Assembly (NCBI GenBank): GCA_037903355.1
Contig: JBAJFE010000061.1
Span: 1 to 64,000, forward strand
Source of the DNA: Trichuris trichiura
Lineage: Eukaryota; Nematoda; Enoplea; Trichinellida; Trichuridae
Direction: 5' to 3'
Length of the DNA: 64,000 nt
Part shown: positions 1 to 13,572 of the stretch, piece after piece
How the letters are laid out: every line of letters begins with the position of its first letter
Position numbering within the stretch: the stretch's first letter is position 1
The notes under the pieces: generated by a model
What the model was told of the DNA's origin: nothing
Databases searched by the model: none
What the model saw: only the letters and a program-made list of their open reading frames with translations
Made by a program: the position numbers and the translations under genes

Positions 1-944
1 CCTTTCCACAATTTCCAGTTTATGAAAGACAACTTCGCTATTCAGTTCGCTATGCACCGCGACTACTATTCTATCAGAAGATCTTGTAATTTAAACTTTC
101 ATGAAATAAGATTCTTTACAGTTCGCAGCGGTTACAAAAATCTCTATCACTTATACACTTAGAATGGTACGGCCTACCATACTCTGCTTGCGTAAATCTT
201 TTCTTCAAGACTCCATAAACATTCTCAATAGAAAAGGGAAATAGAAAAGTGCTGTTGTTTCGGTTTCAATCAACTGTGACTTTCCTTAAGGAAAGACAAG
301 AAATAGTAGTTTTCAGAGGACTAAAGGAATAAAAGAGGAATGATAATGGTCAACAAAGAAAAAGGCCATAATATTTCACAACGTTTATTAATTTGAGAAT
401 AAGAATAATGTTCAAAATCGTGGCACTATGAAATCTTTGAGCCGACATGGAAAGATGACCGATTGTTTATCCGTCACCTCTAAGCTGGTTTCCGTTCATT
501 CTCCGTGAATGCTTAACCGTATACTGTTGCCTCGCAATGGCTTTAATGAAAACCGTGAAGACGATTAATAGCTTGTTCTCAATATTAACAGCCTTATTAA
601 ACGTCTGATATTCAGCGCACTTCCGTAAAAAGAAGTGAAAAGTATACAAATTTTGGTAGGAAAGAAAAACCTTCCTGTTTAGCGATACTGTAGAAAGACA
701 GTTTAGTACCCTCGCTTAACGTCGTAAAGAGAAATGATACCTCCGCGCAATGATCTGTTAATGAGGGTGCATGTACTTTGCACGGCAAGTATGCTCTTGC
801 ATTTCTATGCATGTTAACATATTTGTACGGCTGTTCTGCTTGTGCTTTTGGTTATTGAAGCAATGGGAAATGCACGTTCTACACTTCTTTGTTGCATGAA
901 TAGCTGGGAGATGGTTCCTTGCATGTGCACGCATTTTCGCGGTC
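1..944. other. No gene recognised
   Basis: I see only short open frames on both strands, with no domain, tRNA or repeat that I can support. Confidence 0.5.
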
Positions 945-1445
945 GTCAGAGCGGTTACTCGCCGCTCCGACACCTTCGGGAAGGCGCTGCGCGGCTAAGC
1001 AGCCGCTGTTGCACCATCCGTAAGGAGTGGAGCGATCATTCACGGCTCTGACACACTGCGCGGGAATGGGAGCGGTTCGTCGCCGCTCCTGCTCTTTCAG
1101 CGAGGAGACGGGCGGTTAGTCGCCGCTCCTGCTCCTCCAGCGAGTGGAGGGGCGGTTAGTCGCCGCTCCTGTCCCTCGAACGAGGGGAGGGGCGGTTAGT
1201 CGCCGGTCCTGCTCCTCGAACGAGGGGAGGGGCGGTTACTCGCCGCTCCTGCTCCTCGGACGAGGGGAAGGGCGGTTACTCGCCGCTCCTGCTCCTCGGA
1301 CGAGGGGAAGGGCGGTTTCTCGCCGCTCCTGCTCCTCCAGCAAGGAGAAGGGCGGTTTGATGTCGCCCCTGCTCTTCAAACACGGCGTCAAACCGCTCCT
1401 GTCCGCCGGAGCTCCTCCAAAGAAGGGAGGGCGGTTACGGGCGGA
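945..1445. repeat. GC-rich minisatellite, unit about 40 bp
   Basis: Units begin GGCGGTTASTCGCCGCTCCT and continue with a second block ending CGAGGGGARG. Successive units start 40 bp apart (for example 1272 and 1312). The cleanest copies lie between about 1070 and 1340; diverged copies extend left to about 945 and right into CTCC/GGAG-rich sequence near 1650. Each unit holds two short self-complementary parts (GCGG...CCGC and CCTCGNNCGAGG), so single strands could fold. The GC content is far above the flanks. Open frames of up to 138 codons across it follow from the repeat and are not called as genes. Confidence 0.9.
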
Positions 1446-4400
1446 GCGGGGACGCTTAGTGGCTTTTCGCAGCAGTCTTATCAGGGCAGGCAAGTTGCTG
1501 CCCCTCCTCCAGGAGCCTTATCAGTGGAGGGGTCATTGCCGCCCCTCTATCAATTTGTGAAGGGAGAGATTACATGCTCTCCCTCCTCGTGTTGCACGAA
1601 ACTGAGGGAGACATGTAAATTCCTCCCTCCTTTCGTTCAGGGGAGAAGTGAACACTGCTCACTGACGATTTATGGACGGCAGAGACAGTTTCTCGCCAGT
1701 GCAGCATTTCGCTCGCCTGCTCGCATGCAACGGTTGACGATTTCGTTTTGTGCTGTGTTGCGGATCGCCTTTTGTTCCTGCATTTTCAATTTTTGCTCTA
1801 GCCAACGCTAGTTACAGTTTCTGCTTGCACTTTTATGTCAGCGTGGAATGAAATCGCATTCTTTTGCATAGGTGAAGAAAATTTGTTTTGCTACATCTAT
1901 GGTGTTATCTTGTTGTTAATTGTTTACGCTTACTGGATGCTGGATGTATGCTAACAGTACTTTTTATGTTGTTGTCTCTACTCTTTAAGGACTTGAAGAT
2001 TAGGAAAATAATCACGTTTACTGTCTGAAGCTTATGCGCACTTCTGCTGTTCGGTCTTTAGTGCACTTGGAGGTGAACGTTAAATTATGCTCAAAGATTT
2101 TCTAATCAGTGTTCGCCGATAAGCTGCTAGGAGAGTTGAGAGTTTTTAGATTGGTTTTGCTATTGCTAAGTTTAAGCGCATTGTTTTGTACATCCCATCT
2201 TTTTGTAGCTTGCTGAATCTATACTTTGCAACGTGGAGTATTTTTCCTGAAGTCTTAAAGTTCCATTTCTTAGTTTATCTATAACAAATCTGCTGATACG
2301 GATGAATACCTTCACTTCGCTTCATCGCTATCATTACTATTCGATGTTAACACTAATTATAAAACGAATGGCAGAAAAAACAATCAGTATTTGTTGTGGT
2401 GCATATCTCAGATTAAAACTGCATTACTGCAGAGCAATTGTTTAAAAGAATATCGATGCGACTAGGCTGGTAAGAAGAGAGGGTAAGGGCATGGTACAAG
2501 ATTCTGCGCCTACGCCTTCAGGCTTCTTACTCGTTAATCTGTAGCACCACCGCCTTGGAGAAAAGGGCTTTCACGAATTTGTCCAGAAAGTGGAGATAAG
2601 ATGTATTATCAGGAAGGACAAAATGACCAGTTGACGTACCGATAAGCGTAGACTGTGTTGGAAGTCAAAGGAAAATACTCTGATTCCTACAGTGGAACAA
2701 CTGGTAACACACTACTTGAGAGATATAAAGAGAATCTTTCAAAAGAGAGAGGAGGGATCACAATCTCAGCTGTACAAAACCATCAAGGAAGACCACAACT
2801 GCTTATTCTGAATGGATTAACAGAGCAAGCGCTGTAGTCCTCATCGGTCATCGAAAGTGTACAATAACGGTTAGAATCCTTTCATCGTCAATTACTATAT
2901 TGAGAACGACAGTTTGCTCTGGCGAAGCTGAATTAAGTTTTCTTCGCTTTACGGTAACATAGTTTACCGCTAAAGCCTACGAAATATAGTATGGATGAGT
3001 GAACTCCGTGCGTTGTTATCGTCGTATCATGTGCATTAAACCGTAGTAAAGGAACTGAAGTAAAGAAAAAGAGACCATTTCACTTGTGAATATGCTTGAG
3101 TGAGATGTGTACTGCTAATGATGTAATGTACGTTGGTGCTAAGAAAAAACAACCCACGTTGCAAACTATGAATTCAACAGCTTTTGAAGATGGAAATGAC
3201 GGTGTGAAAATTATCTTCAACACTTTAAGCTTCGGTAACAGTTTATGGAGCAACTGCTATTCTGACGTCCGTAGTTGTAATGCTTTAACGTTCACTTTCG
3301 CTTCCGCTGAAGATGGGAAAAGAGGAGCGCCGTAAAACTCAGACAATAAAACTTCATTTTTAACGTGCTCAGGGAGGAGAGAGACAACTTTATCTGTGGT
3401 AGTGTTATTAGCATTACGAGTAATCTTCGTTCTTGTCGGTGTTTATCTTTTCATTTTATGGAATTACAAAGATTTCAATCGTGAATCTATTTGCGTTGAG
3501 ACATCTTGAGTCTACATAAATTAAAGCGCGCTCTACTAATAAATGGATGAGCCGGGACGTAATATTTAGTTAGGATGTTAATGATTTCTCTGCTAACGTC
3601 CCAATAAGTTACATACTTAAAATCCTGCTCGACCTGTTAGGCTTTCTAAGAGCAATCTTTTGTCAGGTGAAAGTAACACCTTTCCACTGAAGAAAATTGG
3701 CAGCCTTTTGCGTGCGGCAGGGTAACTATTTCAGATTTAAAGACCGTTTCTTCCTTCAAAAAGACGAGAGGGAGTCCACCCGTGCCACCTCTTGTCGCCA
3801 ATTCTCGTTGATGTGCTCATGGGACACCTGGAACAAACAGCATTTGCTCCCGCGGACAGTGACATGAATTCTTCGTTTTTTAAGATACATGTAGATGACG
3901 TTTTCGCCTGAGTTTGCACTGGGATAGAGAATTCTTTACTAAGCCATTTAAATAATCTCTTAGCTGGAAAAGTTAAGTTAATAATGGAGGAAGAGTTCAA
4001 CGGCAGGGTAGCTTTTCTATCCGTCTTGATCATGAAAGAAGGATGTAACCTTAAAACTGGTGTATTCAGAAAACCCATCCATTCGGACAGGTATGTGCAA
4101 TTTTTCTCCTAACATCCTATTTCTACAAAAGAGGTATTGCCACCGGTATGGTCTATCGGTCCTCTGTAACTGTCACCTGACCCTTTCATACTCTAACTTG
4201 GACCTCATCTCACACACACTAACTGACGGCAGAAACTCTAAAAGTTTCCTTAAATCTATCATACTTTGCAAATTGAGCAGTTTACCGCTACTTATTCCTG
4301 GAAGTACAACACAGCCTCATTTTCCGTCTTGTTTATTTCCTGTTATAACGAAGTGAACAGATTAAACGCACAGGACACTCGTTCAACTTCCTAATACGTT

Positions 4401-6805
4401 TTAAAAGTTTCTGTCACCCTCTTTCGACTTCGGTTCGTTTTGACAGGACAGCGATGGTAGCTTAGCAGATCAAATGTACTTGCAACGTCTCTTAGACATG
4501 TAAAACAGTCCATGCCTTGTTTAAGAGGTCCCAAATCATATGAAAATGCTCAACCAGTACATGCATGCCGAGGACAGGCTAAAGGGGTCAGAGAAAATAC
4601 ATCCAAGACAATTGCAAAACCTTTCCACCGAGAAGATCATGGAAATTACGAAGAACGCTTCCATGGTCATTCTGTTCAGTGTTCACTCGACCTATAACCG
4701 GTGATCATAATCCAATCTGTGCGACATAAAATAGGGCTTCGTTCCCATTAACGCAAATACCAATCGCGGCCAGGGGTACAGAGGTTAATGATATATGGAG
4801 CAAACTCATCAGTAAATACCGCTGCTGCACTACACTGAACTAATCACCCCCACTGTTCCCTTCAGAGAGGCCTATATAAATGTTTAACTGAGTGAATCCC
4901 TTCTCCATGTGTTACGCTGACGACGAGAGTAGAACGTCCCAGAAGTTAATTGCGTCTATTCTCTGTGTATTTCATAACAACTTGCTCATCCATTCGTTTG
5001 TAGGGTGCGTGTGGTGATTTTTATAGATATAGTTACAAAGAACAGAAAGAAGCTATGGAGCGATCAATAATGAAAACTCATATACCTGTTACTAATCATT
5101 CTGCCTGTAAGATATTGAGTTGCGTCATATAGCAAAGAATTTACGCTGCCGAAAAAGCTTACCGATCTGCCGTTGTACGTGTTTTACGTTCGGACGTTTA
5201 AAGCGACGAGTGACTACGAAAGCAACGAATACTTGAGCTTTATTTCATGCAGAGCAGGCATTTTTGATTGTATCGCTGCACAACAAAGCGCTTTCGATAA
5301 CTTTAAATTGTCCGTCTTAACAACTGAACAGCATTTGTCGTGCCTGCATTAAGCTTGCCGAAATTTGCCAAAGGGTCATTAATTATTAGGTTATTAATCA
5401 AATAAAATTTTAGGGAAAGCGTTCTGTTGATTTGTTATAAAAATCTGTATCTAAGGAAGTTTTGTGATTTGATTTGATGATGATGTTATCCCTTCTTGAT
5501 GGCCAAAGGATAAAGTTGTAAAAGTATCACGGTTAAGACGTTGTGGTCTTACATGCATGAGCAAAAAAAGTATTCACTCTTGGAAGTAGCAGCGCTATTG
5601 TGAGTGTTTTACAAAAAAATTGTGCTTTGCTTAAAGTTATAGGTTTACTACGCTCTTCTGAGGTTACATCACAACAAATAGTAAAGACGTTTAACCGTAC
5701 CGAAAGATTTGCACATCTAATCAACAAGAACGACACCGAAGATGAATCTTCTGAAATTGTTCCCTACTCAAGTCTAATTATAGATGGGATTTATGGAGTC
5801 AACCTGTCTTAGAATGAACTGGACGTCATCAGAAAGGATAAACTATCATTGCAACACTTAAAGTTGAAAGGTTGCTAATGATCTCTCATACAGCTGGAAA
5901 TGGGATCGCTGGAAAAAGTTTCTGTCCTGCTTTAATTTTGGTGATTTGCACTCAACTCCTCGTTTTGAGACTACATGAAGGATTGGAAGCAGATTGCGGG
6001 GATGACATTATAGATCTTGTAGAAGAACAAATGAAGGAAGAAAATTGTAGTTTCAATTTGCAAAACTATATCTTCATTCATCTGTCTTAAGTGTGTTAGT
6101 GAAACAATACTGGTTTCCTGTACGTTTTTCTTCTATCGGATTGGAGTTGCGCTGCTCAGTTGCTATTCAGATTCTGAGTAAAAATTCGTTGAGAGCAACA
6201 GAGATTTGTACATATCCTAATGGCTAAAAATCTGCTTCCTACTTAGAATGTTAGCGACAAGGAAGTAAGCGCTTTATGAAACTACTTATGGAAGTAACCG
6301 TATGATAAAAGCCGGCAGAAATTGTTTATGAGTGTTGTTTGAAGAAACGAAAGAAATCATTGTTTAATTCCACGGATAGGCGAAAGGTGTGACTCTAATT
6401 TCTAATGGCTAATAGAGCTGAGTCAACTTTGGTGTTATGCAAAGGAAAGGAGTGAATATGTTCGCTATCTCTCATGGCGTATAGCTTCTCAAGAAATTAT
6501 TAATCGCAACGTATGACTACATAAGAAAGTACGTTACCAAAGTATTTCAAACTAAGACTTAAACCTAAACTAACGTCTTACGAAAACCTACTTAAACTAC
6601 TATATATGCATGAACTATTTCTACAGATAAAACAAAATTAAAGTCTGAACAAGAAATGTACATGGATTTTTCCCGTTTCTATTTGCCCATAAAACGAGTC
6701 AAAAAGTTAAAAAACTTTAATGTCGTTCAAAGGCACAAAACCAAACAAACGTCCGCCAGACGTTAGTGTGAGGCTTGAGTGAAGATCTACGCTCTCGGTA
6801 GGTTT
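1446..6805. other. No gene recognised
   Basis: After the decaying edge of the minisatellite (to about 1700) this stretch has only short open frames. Two consecutive plus-strand frames at 5600-5812 and 5872-6090 read as plausible acidic protein segments. They have no start context, domain or splice partners that I can defend, so I do not call them genes. Confidence 0.4.
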
Positions 6806-9466
6806 CAAAAGTGAAAAGACGTTACGTGCCTGTTTAGCGCGTCTTTTTGTGACGCGAAACGGTTTCATGCGGCCTCCGGTAGCTTCTTCGCAGACCAAAA
6901 ACTTGTCCACGCGCTCCGGAGGCCTCATTTGTATTTTTGAAATTAGTGGTACCTGCTTTTCCTTTACCTACTGTACCATTAATCCAAAAACTAGCATTTT
7001 ATCATATTTCCAGCTGTCCGTTGCTCGCACAAGCACTGAAAAATCGGAATGGCACTAACCGTAAGTATAGGGGCACTATATTAGCCAGTTAAAAGTTCCT
7101 GCATGCGCCCCTCAGAATATACAAGTGCGGCTCCATTGCAGCACCACTATCAAGACAATTGGCAGATTCCAAAGCTCCATAGCGGGCCAGCACAGCCATC
7201 TGTTGGCTATACGCATTAAGGAATACGATTGCGCCCGCAACTTTAGATTTCATTTCGGATGAAGCGATGGCGCAAAAAACTGCTTCGTTCGCGCTCGGCC
7301 TTTCCGTATCCTTTTTCGCAGAAGAGTTTCGACGCGTCTGTAGCCGTCTCAAAAATAAAACCGTTCTCCTGCGAGCGTTTGAGGGCTAGTGACTATTTTT
7401 GAAAATACTAATCCCTTCTTATCGTTAACCTACTGTACGAAGAATGTAAAGACAGAATTTTTTCATATCTCCAGCATCCCATAGCTCAAACGATCTCGGA
7501 AAAATCCGAACAATGCTATCTATAAGTATGTGCCTATGATACTCCCTGCTTAAACTACTTCGTCCATGCGCGCCCGGGCTATACAAGAGCGGTTTTGGTC
7601 AAACACCGCCCCAACCGAAACCTATAGCTTCCAGAAGCCAGAATAATGCAGGAATACGTTTATGCCGGCTGCGTTACATTTGGATTTAAATGAAGCCATC
7701 GCGCAGAAAAACGGGCTCATTACAGTTCTGCGTTACCGTTCCCATAACAGAGAACCGATACGGCCTACTGAAGCGCTCTCGCACACAAAACACTAGTCGG
7801 GCGCGCAGAGGAAGGCCTAAGAGTATTTTTGAAAAACGTGGTACCTGCTTTTCGTAGATCTACTGTACGAAGAAAGAAATTTCTCCTATTTCCAGCCTCC
7901 CGTGGCTCGAAAACTCCGAACGCTGCTCTCCATAAGTATAGGAACATAATACTCGCTACGTAAAGTTGTTCGTCCATGCGCGGCCAGTGCATACACGACC
8001 GCCTTTTGTCGATCACCGCGACAAACAAAACTAACAGCTTCCAAAGTCTCTATTCGACTCGGAGCATCCACTTAGCAGCAAGGAGGATGCATCGAACACG
8101 TTTTTGAGCACTCCTTTCGACTTAGTTTCAAATGAAGCCATCGCGCAGAAACACAGGCTCCCTATCGGTCCGCGTATCAAATCCCACTTGGCAAGAAAGC
8201 TACAGCGCAACTACAGCGCTCTAGCTCACAAAAAACGTTTCCGCCGCGCATGCGACGCCTAATTAGGAATTTTGAAAATACTGGTACCTGCTTTTCGTTC
8301 ATCCACTGTACGAAGAATGTAAAAAGACGCGCTTTCATATTTCTGGTCTCCCGTTGCACAAATGAGTTCCAAAAAACAGGAATATGGCTCTGCGTAGGTA
8401 TACGCGCATAATATTCGCCAGTTAAACTTCTTCATTACCGTGCCCCCAGGGCAAGGAAAAACAACTTCAGTCAAACACCGCCATCAGGAAGTCTAGCAGC
8501 TTCTAAGACTCGTACGCGACTCAGCACAGCTGTATAAAAGCTAGTACGGTGCATGATTTGGTTTCTGCGGTCACTTTCCATTTCTGCTCGGATGATGGGA
8601 TCATGAGCAAAAACAGAGTGAGTTTCCCTCGGTGTTCCCGTTCCCATTCCGCAGGAGCATCACAGCGGTTCTACGGTTCTTTCACGGACGAAAGACCTAT
8701 CCGGCGCGCAGCGGACAGCCGGCGAGTATTGTTGAAAATATCGGTACCTGCGTTTCGTTCACCTACTGTACGAAGAATGTAAAAAAAGAACTATTTCTTG
8801 TTTTCGGCCGCGGATTGTCCAAACGAGCGACGAAAAATTTCAACATTGCTCTCCATAAGTATAGCGACATAATATTCGCTAGCTAAAGTCCTTCCTCCAT
8901 GCGCGCTGAATGTATAAAAGAGCGGCTTGCGTCGAACACCGCCAAGGGAACGAACGAAATCTATAGCTTCCAAAGTTTCTACGCGACCCAAAGTAGCTAT
9001 TTAGAAAAAGGAATGATGCAGGAATACTTTTCTGCCCACTGCTCTCTGTTTGGTTTCAAATGAAACCATCGCGCAGAAAAACAGTCTCGTTACCGGTCGG
9101 CACTTCCGTTCCCATTCCGCAGGACCATTACAGGTCCACTGTAGCCATCCCGCTGACAAACGATTTCTCCAACGCGCAGGGGACGGCCTGTGAGTATTTT
9201 TGAAACTATCGCCACCTGCTTTTCGTTCATCTACTGTACAAAAATGTAAAAAGAGAAGTTTTTCATATTTTCGGCTTTCCGTTCATTACTCGACCTCTGA
9301 AAAGAAGGAATATGGCTCCGCTTAACTATAGGCGCATACTATTCGCCAGTTAAACTACGTCTTCTAGGTGCCTCCAAGCTTTAGAAGAGCAACTTTAGAC
9401 GATCACGGCTATCAAGAGATATAATGGCGTCGAGGAGTCGTACAGGAACCAACACAGCTGTCTATT
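6806..9466 (-). repeat. Left arm of large inverted repeat; six tandem ~450-bp modules
   Basis: This arm is the diverged reverse complement of the right arm (about 12914-15558). The outer edge is clear: similarity starts at 6806, inside CAAAAGTGAAAAGACGTTAC, and the flank outside differs from the other arm. Six modules can be indexed by the motif CTGTAC, preceded by GGTACCTGCTTTTCGTTC-like sequence, at 6971, 7433, 7863, 8306, 8766 and 9234, giving steps of 462, 430, 443, 460 and 468 bp. Other parts shared by modules are CTCCATAAGTAT followed by CATAATATTCGC, and CGCGCAGAAAAAC. Related open frames on the minus strand (7089-7352, 7886-8071, 8259-8474, 8791-8991) recur with the modules. No known transposase or gene family is recognised. 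Confidence 0.88.
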
Positions 9467-11084
9467 GAAGACTGTTGGTAGTTCTATTGTTCAGCTTTCT
9501 CTTTTGCAAAATGCTTCGAAAGCAACCAGAAACCAATTATTCCTATTAAGGAAACGAAGTCTGTTTTTGCCCGTTACGGTATAGATGTTGATTAAGGCAT
9601 CTGATTCTATTTATTGGTCATATGACCCATACCAGCAAGTAACCACCCTTCAACAGAACTTTCATGTACACCTCGACATCTCTATTACAAGAAATGACAT
9701 TTGAAACCACTACGGCATTCATGAAAGACGCAATACTCAATAGTATTTTGGTGTGCACTTCTGCAGTAGCTATTGTTTAAAATTGTGCATTATGGATGTT
9801 GAAGACCTCTTAAATACGCCTTCTTCAGGAGTGGTCATTGGTCGATTGCCTCACATTGGTACTGGATGCTTTGATATTTTGTATCTTTTGTATTAGACGG
9901 TGTTGGATTCTTGATATGACAATAGCAACGTTTGTAAGCCTGGTCCAATTGATCAGACGTTATTTGCAGGGAACAGCGAAACTTGTTTAGCAGGACTGTT
10001 TGACGCTACACTACATTTACTGAGCTCCCATTGCTTAGAAGACTGAGAAGATGGACGCATCGCTTTTGGATGAATATTTTCCGAAACCACTATTACGACC
10101 ACGACATTACTTTTCTCTTGTTAGTCTTTGCCAGTTTTTTGCTTTATTACTCTGTCCAAGTTTCCTGCGTAGCTTTTCGGGCGGAAGCAAACTGACAACC
10201 GTTAGCTTAAAGCTACTTTTAAGTTCTCCTCCGCTCCTACATTCAGATCAAGCAGAAAAGAAAAACGGCGGAACATTTGTGTATGTTTAAAGCGGTAAAG
10301 GATGACTGTCGTTCACCAGTGAGAGTAAAGTGGCGAAAAAATGCAGCTTAGTAAGAGTTCTGTAGCGTTCAAGCACTGTTTACGCGGAAGAGATATCAAG
10401 AATTGAACACGTCGTGGAATGAAAAAAATATGCAATCGCTTCTGGAATGTCGGTGAAAAAGCTGATGAGTGAACAGTCAATGAAAACACGAAATAACAGT
10501 TTTGTAGCTAAAGAATCTTCAACTTTGCCACGTTAAATATTTTAAAATTTCAAAATACGGTCAGATTGTCGATTGCTGAACCTGCATACTCTTCTTATCG
10601 GTATTTGGTTTAGAAGAAGGATCAGTAATTCAACGCAAGCTGTCCCATGTCGTATCAAGGTAAGCTTGACATTAATAGTTGCTCTACGTCATCCAAGGGT
10701 TCTTACGAAATTGCTAACGTAGTAGTCACTAGTTAATACTCCGCCTTTCGACTATTGCTAAGTTCTTGCGTAATGTTTCAGCTGAAAAGACTCGTAGAAT
10801 TGTTTTTACAATAGTTATCATTCTAACCTTCATGAATGTTGCTGACTCTGCCTGTTTTGTTTAAAGTTTTTAAACTTATCGTACCTTGTAACACGATTGT
10901 AATTTTTCTTTTTCTTCGTCTTTTAAAAAAAAATAGTGCAATTCGATGCTAAATTTTTTCGTCGGTCTGATCCATAACTCTCTATAGAACAACTATAACA
11001 CTATAAGTATTTATTGCGTAACTGAAGTACGGAATTTCGATCCCGTGAAAACTTTCATTAAGCGCAGCTTTCAGGAGGACACGG

Positions 11085-11432
11085 TTCTCGTCTTCAGCGC
11101 AAGATTAGTCTGTGCTAGTGTTTCCACTGAGCAACTGCGTTCAATTTCGTACGTAATGCCATGCGGTTATCGCCCGAAACTAAGGGTTTGTCACTTCAGA
11201 ATATGGGACAGATTTTGGGTGATCTTTTTGAACTCTAATTGAAATTCAAGAGGCTTTCCCAGTTGTTTCATCTTTCCCGTAATCTAGCGATATCGTGGAA
11301 GAATCAAGTAAGGCATTGGTGTTCACTCCCCTGTAGAAAACTGCCGACGGCTGTATCTTTTATCAATGATCTATTCTATCAGGTTTGTCGAAAATCCGTC
11401 TTCCTTGAGCGTCTTTCGGAGATAATTTAGTT
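11085..11432 (+). repeat. Diverged direct duplication, copy 1
   Basis: This block matches 12480-12806 at an offset of about 1388 bp. The best anchors are CGAAACTAAGGGTTTGTCAC here against CGAAATTAAGAGTTTGTCGC there, then GGGTGATCTTTTTG against GGGTGACCTTTTTG, and the tail CTTCCTTGAGCGTCTTTC against CTTCCTTGATCGTCTTTC. The divergence looks substantial, so the duplication is probably older than the pairing of the large arms. Confidence 0.75.
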
Positions 11433-12479
11433 CTTCGAGAATAGATTCATTGTGCTGTATTAACTTTGAACTAATACGTTTTGTATAGAGTCTGTAGTTA
11501 CGGCTCAGAGATAGTAATAGTGGAGGATCAGCTACGCATCTGAAGCATAGCTTATGCTAGATTTTGCACAAAAGCTTTCTCCTTCTGAAAATCGCTTGTT
11601 TGTAATACAAATATTTCATAATTTAAATATTCCATTTTTCATGTTTCAATTGTTTCTTCTTACGGAATTCGTCCCGTTAAAATACAAAACTTTTAATAAG
11701 ATTCCGTAGCTTTTGGGCCGCGCGCGACCCGTCCTCAGCGGTACTAAAATTAATGTCATTAACAGTACCAAACTAATTATTATATCGGTGTGGAGACTGG
11801 AGTACGCACCGCATTCTCATAGTCGAGCTCGCTGACCTGTGAAAGAAAATTGAGGGATTAACCGACGCGGCAGACAAGAAAACAGAGGTGACGCGAAAGC
11901 GTTCCTGATTCGGTGAGGAAGCCTTCCGGTGACGTTTGCGTCCTGCAATTTATTTCGTTCTCGTAGCAAATAACCTCGAAGAGAATGTCGACCGATAGAG
12001 CGTGAATTAGGCGGGAGAGTACAGTGTTTTCAGCGTATAGGGACAAAAGGGTTGGTTTTGTCTTGCCATAATTTATTAGAGTACGAACTTATAACCATTC
12101 TTTACCTTTCCATTTTTTTCATTGACTGATCGATCAAATTATTCACCCTGTAGCTGAGACTCTAATCGTTTGCATGTTCAATGTGATTCTCCATATGCTG
12201 TAGAACAGCGCAATTTTGCACAGCAATTCTTTCCGCACAGCAGAATTATCTTATCAGCGTTTATGATTTTCAAAAATAGCAATAATGAGGGATCATGGTT
12301 GGGTTGTTTATTGGCCGCGTCGGTTTAGCAATTTTTGCAGACTGAACTTTTGTTTATCATGAATGTACGTATGTAATTTTTTGTTATAATGCTCAGTGCG
12401 TTAAACCGGCGAGACATTGCTCCTCAAATGAATAAATTTAAAGCAGATTAAATGTTTCGTATGTTCTTTGAATCGTTCA

Positions 12480-12806
12480 CTTACGTTTAGCTCAGTTTCT
12501 TCTGCATAAAGGTTCGAACAGCTGCATTCATCTACGTACAAGATGCCTTAACGTTTGTCCTCCGAAATTAAGAGTTTGTCGCTTCAGATTATGGAGTAGA
12601 TATTGGGTGACCTTTTTGTTCTTTATATAAAATTTAAGAGACTTTCCTAATTCCCTTATCTTTTCCTTTAATGTAGCGATATCTGAAAAGATCGTTTACG
12701 GTTATGGTTTTCATTCCGCTGTTTCTTTTCAGTGATCGTTAGTGTGAGATTTGTTAAAAATCTGTCTTCCTTGATCGTCTTTCAAAGATCATTTAGCTGA
12801 ATGGGA
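12480..12806 (+). repeat. Diverged direct duplication, copy 2
   Basis: Partner of 11085-11432. It ends just before the first module-like sequence of the right arm, so it abuts the inner edge of the large inverted repeat. Copy 1 does not abut the left arm. Confidence 0.75.
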
Positions 12807-13371
12807 AACGAAAGGCTCAGCAACAGCGGCCTGCTTTTCTGAGCGATCGCTTTCCTTTTCGGTGCCATATGGAAAGTAGCGCCAGAAACATAATCCTGCG
12901 ATGTTCTAGCTTTTAGACAGCTGTGTTGGTTCTCGTGCGACTCCTCGACGCCATTATATTTCTTGATAGCCGTGATCGTCTAAAGTTGCTCTTCTAAAGC
13001 TTTGAGGCACCTAGAAGACGTAGTTTAACTGGCGAATAGTATGCGCCTATAGTTAAGCGGAGCCATATTTCTAGTTTTCAGAAGTCAAGTAATGAACGGA
13101 AAGCCGAAAATATGAAAAACTTCTCGTTTTACATTTTTCGTACAGTAGATGAACGAAAAGCAGGTGGCGATAGTTTCAAAAATACTCACAGGCCGCCCCC
13201 TGCGCGTTGGCGAGATGGCTACAGTGGACCTTTAATGGTCCTGCGGAATGGGAACGGATGTGCCGAGTGGTAACGAGACTGTTTTTCTGCGCGATGGTTT
13301 CATTTGAAACCAAACAGAGAGCAGCGGGCAGAAAAGTATTCCTGCGTCATTCCTTTTTTTAAATAGCTACG

Positions 13372-13572
13372 TTGGGTCGCGTAGAAACTTTGGAAGCTAT
13401 AGATTTCGTTCGTTCCCTTGGCGGTGTTCGACGCAAGCCGCTCTTTTATACATTCAGCGCGCATGGAGGAACGACTTTAGCTGGCGAATATTATGCCGCT
13501 ATACTTATGGAGAGCAATGTTGAAATTTTTCGTCGCTCCTTTGGACAATCCGCGGCCGAAAACAAGAAATAG
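13372..13572 (+). other. Module-borne open frame, 66 codons
   Basis: This frame is nearly identical to the mirrored left-arm frame at 8791-8991. It is also similar in protein sequence to the frame in another module at 14292-14477. Shared residues include LEA-I/V-x-FV, a central RKxL-F/V-Y, an AH pair, EYYxxILMES and a final FR. The two modules differ inside this frame by a multiple of three bases. Short length, neighbouring modules with stops in the same frame and open frames on the opposite strand all argue for caution. It could be the remnant of a repeated coding unit or chance. No family is recognised. Confidence 0.3.

Larger units (their letters stand above)
9467..12814. other. Spacer between the inverted-repeat arms
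   Basis: About 3.3 kb of mostly AT-rich sequence separates the arms. No gene is recognised. Its right half contains a diverged direct duplication (11085-11432 and 12480-12806). The open frames at 10051-10290, 11045-11242 and 11239-11430 are short, and the latter two overlap the duplicated block, whose second copy is not open. Confidence 0.6.

Noticed and set aside
1144..1560. 138-codon plus-strand frame, Arg/Ser/Pro-rich
   Set aside because: It lies on the 40-bp minisatellite; several frames are open on both strands because of the repeat.
4984..5004. CTCATCCATTCGTTTGTAG, similar to the foldback subterminal motif
   Set aside because: Only about 20 bp match, with no neighbouring element sequence; too short to call.
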